22,295 nucleotides of DNA from JBGPLH01 sp041486365 [NCBI: Thermodesulfobacteriota bacterium] (GTDB lineage Bacteria; JAUYMQ01), in the NCBI GenBank assembly GCA_041486365.1, contig JBGPLH010000008.1, positions 1 to 22,295 of the forward strand, written 5' to 3'. Position 1 is the first letter of the stretch, and each line of letters opens with the position of its first letter. Position numbers and translations under genes: made by a program. Below the pieces are notes generated by a model that was not told the origin of the DNA, searched no databases, and worked only from the letters and a program-made list of their open reading frames with translations. Positions 1 to 6,723 of this stretch are shown in pieces.

Positions 1-132
1 CAGGATCCGATCGCGCTGAGTCGTCATCTTGAGGCCGCGCTCGGAGAGGAAGCGTCTCAGCACCTCCAGCTCGGATCCAGGCATCGGCCTGTCGTTCGTC
101 TTCAGGGTCGCGCCCAGGCGGTGGCTCCTCAT
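1..132 (-). CDS. Fur-family transcriptional regulator, N-terminal part (runs off left edge)
   Basis: Reading leftward from an ATG at 132-130, an open frame of 44 codons continues to the window edge with no stop. Residues about 22-44 (ELEVLRRFLSERGLKMTTQR and following) match the first helix and the 'G-L-K-x-T-x-Q-R' signature at the start of the winged-helix domain of Fur/PerR/Zur proteins, metal-dependent repressors that sense iron, zinc or peroxide. An AAGGAG Shine-Dalgarno sequence (complement of 141-146) lies 8 bases before the ATG. The metal-binding and dimerisation parts are outside the window, so the subtype cannot be told. It is divergent from the arginine-catabolism operon. Confidence 0.72.
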   Translation of the reverse strand, partial: MRSHRLGATLKTNDRPMPGSELEVLRRFLSERGLKMTTQRDRIL

Positions 133-417
133 GTCTGCGGCTCCTTGAAATTGAAAACCAACTACCGGAGTCCGGTGCAATTGTCAAGAGGCGACGGATG
201 ATTTTCCGCGCTGCAACACGCGCCCGGCGATGAGCTATCCACGCGCGCCCGGCGCTTCCAGGCATCTCAATAACTCTTTGAAAATGTGCCGCTTTCCCCC
301 TGCCCCCCCCCGCTGGTCATCTTCAAGAATCGCGAGGAACGAGACGATGATCCCTGAAGAGAGGCCCCGGCGCGAGCCGACGGCATCCGATAAAGGGAAG
401 AGCATCGGGAGGAAGCC
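133..417. other. divergent intergenic region, Fur gene / arginine operon
   Basis: These 285 bases separate two divergent genes. Apart from the minus-strand promoter candidate, they hold an AT-richer patch near 265-286 and a run of nine C at 303-311. No convincing plus-strand -35/-10 pair or sigma-54 -24/-12 element was found for the operon starting at 418. Its start codon does have a GGGAGGA ribosome site at 407-413. Confidence 0.5.
159..187 (-). promoter_or_regulatory. candidate sigma-70 promoter for the Fur-family gene
   Basis: On the minus strand a perfect TTGACA (187-182) is followed by a 17-base spacer and TAGTTG (164-159), which is a poor -10 box. The expected transcript would start near 152 and carry the AAGGAG site. 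A CAATTG core at 178-183 overlaps the -35 box and could be part of an operator, but this is weak. Confidence 0.35.
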
Positions 418-1833
418 ATGGGGTTCGATTTCCTCGAGCAAGCCCGGCGCGTCATCGGGATCAACTCCATCAGCGCCCGGGGGACGGTGGCCATCGCGGA
501 GCATGTGGCCGGCCTCATGGCCCCGATGGATCTGGACGTTCGCCTCGAGGAGACGCTCAACCGGGGCGTTCCGCAGGTGAACGTCATCGCATGGAAGGGA
601 CCTTCCACGCGCAACGACCTCCTACTCAACGCGCACCTCGACACGGTCCCGCCGGGGGATCACGCGGCGTGGACCGCTTGTGGCGGAGACCCCTTCCGCG
701 CGGTCGTCGAGGGCGACCGGATCTACGGCCTCGGGAGCGCCGATACCAAGCTCGATTTCCTGTGCAAGTTGAAGGCGCTGGAGAAATTTGAGGGCGTTCC
801 ATTGCGCCACGGCGTGGCCCTCGTCGGGACCTTCGGCGAGGAGATCGGCCTGGTCGGCGCCCGGGCGCTCGTCGACGCGGGCTTCTTCAATTTCGCCTTC
901 GCCCTCGTCGGTGAGCCATCGAGCCTGCGCCCGATCTTCGCCCACAAGGGGCTTGCGGTCTGGGAAATTGGCGCCGACGTCACGATGGGAAACCCGCCGC
1001 CGGAGGAGCGGAGGGAAATGATGGAGATCATATTCTCGGGCGAAAGCGCCCACGCCAGCACGCCGCGCCTCGGGCGAAACGCTGTCCTCGCGGCCATCGA
1101 CTTCCTCGTTGCCGCCGTGCGCCGCGACGGGTCGCCTGCGGTTTTCGACCTGTCGGGCGGGACGGCTTCCAACGTCGTTCCGGCGCGCTGCGCGGTCCTT
1201 CTCGCGCACGACCCGCGCATCGAGGAGGACGCGCTCGCCGCCGGCGCGCACGTCGAGCGTCTGGGCGTGCGCCCGGGACGTTGTCTTCCCTGCCTCCCGT
1301 TCCTCGCCGATCTCCTTCAGGGCCTGCGCGATCTCGAGGGACGCTTCGGGGAGCGGAAGGACGACGCCTTCGATCCGCCGATGACAACGATGAACGTCGG
1401 CGTCGTGGACAGCCGAGAAGGGACGATCAAGGTTCAGTTCGAGTTTCGCCCCGTCCCCGAACTGGCGCTCGAGGATCTCTCCGACGCCGTAGCCGAGCTG
1501 GACGAGAAGCTCTCCGCGCGGCATCCGGATCTGACCGTGCGTGCCGAGAACCTGCGCTACAACCCTCCCATGCGCGATGCGCGGGGGGGCGCGCTCCACG
1601 CGGCCGCCATCGAGACGCTCGCCGCGATGGGCGAGGTGGCCGAAGGCGCGACCAAGCCCACCTGCACGGAGGCAGCGGTCTACTCGCAGGTGGGCATTGA
1701 CACGATCGTCTTCGGCCCCGGCGTGTCGGAAGGGAACGTCCATCGCCCGAACGAGCACAACTTCCTGAGCCACTGCGAGAAGGCGATCGCATTCTATGCG
1801 CGTATGATCGAGCGCTTCTGCGTGAAGGGCTGA
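418..1833 (+). CDS. M20-family metallopeptidase/deacylase (ArgE/DapE type)
   Basis: This 471-residue protein is a zinc amidohydrolase of the M20 family, whose members remove acetyl or succinyl groups from amino acids (ArgE, DapE) or cleave dipeptides. Visible metal-site motifs are NAHLDTVP (H73, D75), D109 in GSADTK, the catalytic pair E141-E142 in FGEEIG, E166 in VGEPSS and a late His in NVHRPNEH. A dimerisation (lid) insert lies around 205-350, starting at GESAHASTP. The ATG at 418 has a GGGAGGA site 4-5 bases upstream. It heads an operon with astA, astD and an amidinohydrolase. By context it could therefore desuccinylate succinylglutamate (in place of the M14-type AstE) or succinylornithine; this is inference, and an ordinary acetylornithine deacetylase remains possible. 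Confidence 0.85.
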   Translation: MGFDFLEQARRVIGINSISARGTVAIAEHVAGLMAPMDLDVRLEETLNRGVPQVNVIAWKGPSTRNDLLLNAHLDTVPPGDHAAWTACGGDPFRAVVEGDRIYGLGSADTKLDFLCKLKALEKFEGVPLRHGVALVGTFGEEIGLVGARALVDAGFFNFAFALVGEPSSLRPIFAHKGLAVWEIGADVTMGNPPPEERREMMEIIFSGESAHASTPRLGRNAVLAAIDFLVAAVRRDGSPAVFDLSGGTASNVVPARCAVLLAHDPRIEEDALAAGAHVERLGVRPGRCLPCLPFLADLLQGLRDLEGRFGERKDDAFDPPMTTMNVGVVDSREGTIKVQFEFRPVPELALEDLSDAVAELDEKLSARHPDLTVRAENLRYNPPMRDARGGALHAAAIETLAAMGEVAEGATKPTCTEAAVYSQVGIDTIVFGPGVSEGNVHRPNEHNFLSHCEKAIAFYARMIERFCVKG

Positions 1834-1861
1834 CGGCCGGGAGGCCGTGGAGGTTTCCGGC

Positions 1862-2896
1862 ATGCGCGGTGGGCTGCGATACGTGATCCGCGAGGCGCGG
1901 CCCGGAGATCTCGACGCCATCGAGCGCCTGGCTGCGCTGCTCGACACGATGAATCTCCCCCGCGACCGCGAGCTCCTGGCGGCACTGATCGCGCGATCCG
2001 TCCTCTCCTTTCGAGGCGGGATCCCCGATCCGGCCGAAGCCGCGTTCGTTTTCGTCCTGGAGGATCGGGAGAAGTCGACGCCCGTCGGAACGAGCCTCGT
2101 CATCGCCAAGCACGGCACCCTCGCGTCGCCCCACTTCCTGATGCAGATCCGCACCGAGGAGCGGCACAGCGACGTCCCCCCCCGCGATTTCCGTCACCGC
2201 GTGCTGCGGCTCGGCTACACGACCGACGGTCCCACCGAGGTAGGTGGCCTCATCCTCCATCCCGACTGCCGGCGCGCGCCGGAGGAGCTCGGCAAGCAGC
2301 TTTCCTTCGTTCGCTTCAACTTTATCGGGCGCCACCGGGAGCGATTTCAGAAGGAGGTGCTCGCGGAGCTACTTTCCCCGCTCGATGAGGAAGGCAAGAA
2401 CCTCTTCTGGGAGGTCTACGGGAGGAAATTCACGGGCCTCACCTACCGGGAGGCGGATCGACTCAGCATGCTCGACAAGAAGTTCATCCTGAGCCTCTTC
2501 CCGCAGACCGACCTCTACGCGGCACTCCTGCCGGAGGAGGTGCAAGCGGTGCTGGGCGAGGTAGCGTCGGGGGCGCGGGCGGCGCGGCACCTCCTCGAGA
2601 AGATCGGCTTCCGGTACCTTCAGCAGATCGATCCCTTCGACGGAGGCCCCTACTTCGGCGCCGCGATGAAGGACGTGACGCTCGTGCGCGACACGGCTCT
2701 GCATTGCGCCTCGCCCGGCGACGTGCGCGGGGAGGAAGCCGTCCACGCCATCGTTTCCCACGAAGGGGAGGACGGCTTCCGGGCGGTCTTGGCCCCCGTG
2801 CGCGCACGAGAGGGTGAGGTCGTTCTGGAGCCTGAAACCTGCCTGGCGATCGGCGCCGCCGCGGGGACCCCCGTGGCCGTAACGCCGATCCCCTAG
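1862..2896 (+). CDS. astA: arginine N-succinyltransferase
   Basis: AstA transfers succinate from succinyl-CoA to the alpha-amino group of arginine, the first step of the AST catabolic pathway. The product is 344 residues, the usual AstA length. It shows a GNAT-like N-terminal half (YVIREARPGDLDAI) and the family core: TEVGGLILHP (125-134), FVRFNFIGRHRERF (149-162), FWEVYGRKF (182-190), a P-x-x-D-LYAALLP stretch (214-224) and the acidic DPFDGGPYF (257-265). The ATG at 1862 is preferred over an in-frame GTG at 1847 because GTGGAGG (1847-1853) sits 8 bases before it. It begins 28 bases after the M20 gene and ends 18 bases before astD. Confidence 0.93.
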   Translation: MRGGLRYVIREARPGDLDAIERLAALLDTMNLPRDRELLAALIARSVLSFRGGIPDPAEAAFVFVLEDREKSTPVGTSLVIAKHGTLASPHFLMQIRTEERHSDVPPRDFRHRVLRLGYTTDGPTEVGGLILHPDCRRAPEELGKQLSFVRFNFIGRHRERFQKEVLAELLSPLDEEGKNLFWEVYGRKFTGLTYREADRLSMLDKKFILSLFPQTDLYAALLPEEVQAVLGEVASGARAARHLLEKIGFRYLQQIDPFDGGPYFGAAMKDVTLVRDTALHCASPGDVRGEEAVHAIVSHEGEDGFRAVLAPVRAREGEVVLEPETCLAIGAAAGTPVAVTPIP

Positions 2897-2914
2897 AGCC
2901 TCCCGGGGAACACG

Positions 2915-4408
2915 ATGGGCCTCGCGCCGCGCGGCGATTACCTCGACGGACGGTTCGTCCCGATCAAGCGGGCCGACGGCGAGTTGAGCATCGCGGACCC
3001 GGGTGATCTCGACGCGACACCCTCCCGCTTTCCCTTCGCCCTCCCGGCCGTGGACGAGGCCGTGGGCGCGGCGCGGCGCGCCTGGCCCGCCTGGGCTGCA
3101 ACGCCCGATACCCAAAGGCATGCGGCGCTCCGGCGCTTCGCCGACGCCCTGTCCAAGCGAGAGGAGGAAGCGGCACGTGTCATCGTGGCCGAAATGGGAA
3201 AGCCGCTGCGCGAGGCGCGCGCGGAGGTGCGAAGCGCCGTCGAGAAGATCGGGATCACGATCGACGAGGCGCTCCGCTTCGTCGCTCCCTTCGGAGTGGC
3301 CGGTGGTCGCTGCCGGTGGCGCCCCCGGGGCGTGCTCGCCGTCCTCGGTCCCTTCAATTTTCCCCTGCACCTCCCCAACGGGCACATCGTCCCCGCGCTG
3401 GCCACGGGCAACTGTGTCGTGTTCAAGCCCTCGGAGATCACGCCAGGCGCCGGGCAGATCGCCGCGGAATGCTGGGACGCCGCGGGGCTTCCGGCCGGCG
3501 TCTTCAACCTGGTCCAAGGGGACGCCCGCTCCGGTTCCCGTCTCGCGATTCACCCGGACGTGAACGGCGTCCTCTTCACCGGGAGCTTCGAGACGGGTGA
3601 CCGGATCCGGCGCGCGACGATCGATCAACCGGGAAAAATCCTTGCCCTGGAGATGGGCGGCAAGAACGCGGCGATCGTGCTGGCCGACGCGGACCTCGAT
3701 CGTGCCGTTTCCGAGTGCTTCCTCTCCGCATTCCAGACCACCGGGCAGCGCTGCTCGTCGACGAGCCGCCTGATCCTGGACGCGCCCATCGCGGGCGCGT
3801 TCGTCGAGCGGTTCGCGGCCATGGCGCGAGGCGCGCGGATCGGGCACGGCACCGACCCGGAGACGTTCCTGGGGCCGCTCGCGACGGAACGATCGCTGGA
3901 GAGATTTCTTTCGTTCCAGGAAATCGCGCGGCGGGAGGGCGCGAAGACGGTCCTCGCCGCCTCGCGCCCCGCGACGCCCCGGCGCGGCCACTACGTGTCC
4001 CCGTCGATGCACCGGATCGCGCGCGTGGACGCCGGGAGCCGATACCAGCAGGAGGAGATCTTCGGACCCGATGTGTCGGTGCTCGTGGTGCGGGGCCTCG
4101 ACGAAGCGCTCGCGGCGCAGGACGTGACGCGCTACGGGCTCGCGCTCTCGATCTTCACGGGCAGCCGGGCGGCCTACGAGGAAGCGTGGCTCCGGAGCGA
4201 GGTCGGCGTGCTGAACTGGAACCAGGGAACCGCCGGCGCGTCCTCCCACCTCCCCTTCGGCGGCCGCAGGAGGAGCGGGAACGATTCCCCCAGTGCGCTC
4301 CTCGCGCCGGTCTACTGTGCATATCCCGTCGCCTCGCTCGAGACGGAGGCACCCTTCGATCCATCCACCCTTCCGCCGGGCGTGCCCCGGCCGGGGCGCA
4401 AGCCGTGA
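2915..4408 (+). CDS. astD: N-succinylglutamate 5-semialdehyde dehydrogenase
   Basis: AstD oxidises succinylglutamate semialdehyde to succinylglutamate with NAD+, the fourth AST step. The 497-residue protein has the aldehyde dehydrogenase fold. It carries the AstD-typical segment GPFNFPLHLPNGH (145-157, oxyanion Asn148), KPSE (171-174), general base Glu246 in LEMGGKN, nucleophile Cys280 in TTGQRCSS, FGPDVSVL in the catalytic domain, and the AstD-like tail RSGNDSPSALLAPVYCAYPVASLE (split here only for description: the first half is a Ser/Asn-rich turn, the second PVASLE). Length is normal. Its TGA stop overlaps the GTG of the next gene, indicating translational coupling. The assignment is strong because the tail motif separates AstD from other ALDHs. 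Confidence 0.93.
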   Translation: MGLAPRGDYLDGRFVPIKRADGELSIADPGDLDATPSRFPFALPAVDEAVGAARRAWPAWAATPDTQRHAALRRFADALSKREEEAARVIVAEMGKPLREARAEVRSAVEKIGITIDEALRFVAPFGVAGGRCRWRPRGVLAVLGPFNFPLHLPNGHIVPALATGNCVVFKPSEITPGAGQIAAECWDAAGLPAGVFNLVQGDARSGSRLAIHPDVNGVLFTGSFETGDRIRRATIDQPGKILALEMGGKNAAIVLADADLDRAVSECFLSAFQTTGQRCSSTSRLILDAPIAGAFVERFAAMARGARIGHGTDPETFLGPLATERSLERFLSFQEIARREGAKTVLAASRPATPRRGHYVSPSMHRIARVDAGSRYQQEEIFGPDVSVLVVRGLDEALAAQDVTRYGLALSIFTGSRAAYEEAWLRSEVGVLNWNQGTAGASSHLPFGGRRRSGNDSPSALLAPVYCAYPVASLETEAPFDPSTLPPGVPRPGRKP

Positions 4409-5448
4409 GAGCGGTCCTCATGGGAGACCCGGCGCACTTTAGTGTCCGGGGCGGCGCCAATCCGCACACCCGCAACCTCCTGGGCCTCAGGAAGCGCGTG
4501 CGCTCCGACCTCGCCATCGCGCAGTGGCACGCGCTGGCGCGCACGCTCACAGGACTCGGCGTGCGCGTCTTCGTGGTGCCCGCGCACCCGGAATGCACCG
4601 GCCTCGTCTACCCGGCCAACGCGGGCTTCCTCCCCGAGCCCCTCGAGACCCCTCCCCAGGCGCGCTTGTACCTTCTCTCGCGTCTCCTCCCGTCGCGGGA
4701 AGCAGAGACACCGATCTACCGCGAGTTCCTGAGCCATCTCGGCTTCGCACCGGTCCTCGCGCACTACCGCTTCGAGGGGGAAGCCGATTTCTTTCCGGCG
4801 GCCGGCACGTTCATCCTCACGTCGGGCCGGATCGAGCGCCAGCGCTTCGTCCTTCGGCCGGGATTCCCTCCCTGGCGCCGCGTGTACGGCTTCCGGACCG
4901 AGTGCGCCGAGGAGGTCGAGCTGGCGCCCCTCGTGGCGCCGCGCCCGGTGCTCCTGCTCACGCTCCGCGACGAACGCTACTATCACGGCGACACGATCCT
5001 CTGCAGCTTCGGGCACCGCCGGGAACACCTGCTCGCGTGGCTCCCGGGACTCACGGTGGAGTCCCGCGCTCTCCTCGAGAAGCACTACGGCCCGCGGATA
5101 GTCCCGCTCAAGAGGGCCGACGCGGAAGTCTACGCGGCCAACAGCTTCGGCCTGGTGACGAAGGGGAAGCCCATCCTGGTGATGCCGGCGGGTGTGAGCG
5201 GCGAGTTGCTCGCGGCGGTGTCGAAGAGGGGCGTCCGGCCCCTGTGTGTGGATGTGAGCGAGTTCCTGAAGAAGGGAGGCGGATCGGTGAAGTGCATGAT
5301 CGGCGATCTCGGCGAGATGACTGATGACGAACCGCTGCTGCCGCGGGACGTGGCGCGCTTCCGCCGGGAGCGCGACTACCGCACGCTCTACCCCTCCGCG
5401 GAAGGGAGTCCTGCCGCCGACCCGGGCGGCGGCTCAGCGCCGGCCTGA
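4405..5448 (+). CDS. DDAH/amidinotransferase-family hydrolase, probable AstB substitute
   Basis: This 347-residue protein belongs to the guanidine-modifying (amidinotransferase / dimethylarginine dimethylaminohydrolase) superfamily. Visible family features are an N-terminal strand MGDPAHF followed by NPHTRN (19-24), YPANAGF (about 69-75), an acidic FEGEAD (about 123-128), the catalytic His of YYHGDT (H194) and the nucleophile in GGGSVKCM (C297), with residues numbered from the GTG. The GTG at 4405 overlaps the astD stop as GTGA and supplies the usual first strand (RAVLM); an ATG at 4420 would truncate it. Classical AstB (about 440 residues) is also in this superfamily but differs in length and motifs. 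Hydrolysis of succinylarginine to succinylornithine is inferred from context. Its 3' end overlaps the convergent MFS gene by 61 bases. Confidence 0.82.
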   Translation: MRAVLMGDPAHFSVRGGANPHTRNLLGLRKRVRSDLAIAQWHALARTLTGLGVRVFVVPAHPECTGLVYPANAGFLPEPLETPPQARLYLLSRLLPSREAETPIYREFLSHLGFAPVLAHYRFEGEADFFPAAGTFILTSGRIERQRFVLRPGFPPWRRVYGFRTECAEEVELAPLVAPRPVLLLTLRDERYYHGDTILCSFGHRREHLLAWLPGLTVESRALLEKHYGPRIVPLKRADAEVYAANSFGLVTKGKPILVMPAGVSGELLAAVSKRGVRPLCVDVSEFLKKGGGSVKCMIGDLGEMTDDEPLLPRDVARFRRERDYRTLYPSAEGSPAADPGGGSAPA

Positions 5449-6608
5449 AGTCCCTTCCGAATGAGCGGCGCGAGCAGGAGCAGGAGCAGCGCCGCGGCCG
5501 TTGCCACCACCGCGGCGAGCAGGAACGCCGCGGGCGCGCCCCAGGTATCCCAGAGCCGCCCCGCGATGAAGCTCGAGGGGAAGGCGGCAATTCCCACCAC
5601 GAAGTAAAAAATCCCGATACCCGTGCCCCGCCGCCAGGGCTCGCAGAGGTCCGCGGTGAGCGCCCGTGGAATCGTCTCGATGAAAGCCGTCCGCGCCCCG
5701 TAGAGCGCGAACAGGGGCCAGACCATCCAGCCCTTTGGCGCCAGCATGAATGCGAGGCAGGTCGCAACCGCCAGGCCGTAGCCCGCGAGGAGCACCGGGA
5801 TTCTTCCCCAGCGATCCGAGAGCCTGCCCACCGGGACGGGCAGCATCGCGTAGACGATGTTGTAGACGAGGTAGACGATCGGCACGAGGGCCGTCGCCAC
5901 GCCGAGTTGCTCCGCCCGCAGCAGGAAGAAGGCGTAGGAGAAGTCTGAGACACAGAACAGGCCGTGAACGCCCAGGAAGATCGCGAGCGGGCCCGGAACG
6001 CCCATGAAACGCCGGCGCCCGGCCACCGGCGCCTTCGCGGCGGGCGGCGTTTCCCGCACAAGCGCGGCGAGAAGGATCACCGCGAGCACGCCGGGGATGG
6101 CCGCCCAGAGGAAGATCGCGCGGTAGTTCCCACCGGTCCCGCGCATGAGGAGAAAGGCGATCGTCGTCCCCACCACGGCCCCCGCGGTGTCCATCGCCCG
6201 GTGGAAGCCGAAGACCGCGCCCCGCTGCGAAGCCGGCACGGAGTCGGCCAGCGCGGCGTCCCGGGGGGAGGAGCGGATTCCCTTGCCGACCCGATCCGCG
6301 AACCGGATCGCGAGGACCCCCGCGCCCGCCTGCGCCGTGGAAAGGAAGGGCTTGGCGAGCGTGGACAGGGCGTACCCCGTGACGATGAGCCCCTTGCGCC
6401 GCCCCAGCCGATCCGACAACCAGCCCGAGGCGATCTTGAGCAGGCTCGCCGTCATGTCCGCGACGCCCTCGATCACCCCGAGCGCCGTGGCGGGGAGCCC
6501 GAGCACCCTCGTCACGAAGAGCGGGAGCAAGGGCATCACGATCTCGCTGTGGACGTCCGTGAGGAAGCTCCCCAGGCCGAAGACGATCACGTTGCGGGGA
6601 AGACGCAT
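5388..6608 (-). CDS. major facilitator superfamily transporter
   Basis: A 406-residue inner-membrane secondary transporter, probably with 12 membrane segments. The MFS signature GWLSDRLGRRKG lies at 62-73 after helix 2, and a second copy GRLSDRWGRIP is at 261-271 in the C-terminal half, as expected from the internal duplication. The segment GKGIRSSPRDAAL (108-120) and FGFHRAMDTAGA (133-144) mark a bacterial subgroup often annotated as drug or small-molecule exporters. The ATG at 6608 is preferred over one 26 codons upstream because the first helix (VIVFGLGSFL) then starts a few residues in. No substrate can be assigned; being convergent with the arginine operon, it need not belong to it. Confidence 0.85.
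   Translation of the reverse strand: MRLPRNVIVFGLGSFLTDVHSEIVMPLLPLFVTRVLGLPATALGVIEGVADMTASLLKIASGWLSDRLGRRKGLIVTGYALSTLAKPFLSTAQAGAGVLAIRFADRVGKGIRSSPRDAALADSVPASQRGAVFGFHRAMDTAGAVVGTTIAFLLMRGTGGNYRAIFLWAAIPGVLAVILLAALVRETPPAAKAPVAGRRRFMGVPGPLAIFLGVHGLFCVSDFSYAFFLLRAEQLGVATALVPIVYLVYNIVYAMLPVPVGRLSDRWGRIPVLLAGYGLAVATCLAFMLAPKGWMVWPLFALYGARTAFIETIPRALTADLCEPWRRGTGIGIFYFVVGIAAFPSSFIAGRLWDTWGAPAAFLLAAVVATAAALLLLLLAPLIRKGLQAGAEPPPGSAAGLPSAEG
5391..5406. repeat. near-perfect 16-bp palindrome in convergent gene overlap
   Basis: CCCCTCCGCGGAAGGG is symmetrical except for one mismatched pair. It lies where the amidinohydrolase and MFS coding ends overlap, and makes both proteins read PSAEG in their tails. 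It has no loop, so it is a poor terminator hairpin; it may simply be chance. Confidence 0.5.
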
Positions 6609-6652
6609 GCAAGGGGTTCCGGAGGCTCGCGCCCGGTTCGGGGAAGGAAGCC

Positions 6653-6681
6653 AGCATAGCGGCGCGCGCGGCGGGGGGCAA
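6653..6681 (-). promoter_or_regulatory. candidate promoter for the MFS gene
   Basis: On the minus strand TTGCCC (6681-6676) and TATGCT (6658-6653) are separated by exactly 17 bases and would start a transcript about 40 bases before the ATG at 6608. Matches to consensus are four of six in each box. Confidence 0.35.
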
Positions 6682-6688
6682 CGCACCC

Positions 6689-6717
6689 TTGTGCGGCCGT
6701 CGAGCGGCCCCTATCCT
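6689..6717 (+). promoter_or_regulatory. candidate promoter giving a leaderless rlmD transcript
   Basis: TTGTGC (6689-6694), a 17-base spacer and TATCCT (6712-6717) end only 6 bases before the ATG at 6724. Transcription would start at or next to the start codon. No Shine-Dalgarno sequence is visible before this ATG, which fits a leaderless mRNA. Confidence 0.3.
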
Positions 6718-6723
6718 CCCGGC

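Noticed and set aside
303-311. Run of nine C as a phase-variable promoter tract
   Set aside because: It is more than 100 bases from the start codon and not between recognisable -35/-10 boxes; no evidence of switching.
622-4249. Long minus-strand frames (622-2154 and 2369-4249) opposite the M20, astA and astD genes
   Set aside because: No recognisable motifs, and the opposite strand carries complete enzymes with catalytic residues; these are GC-driven shadows.
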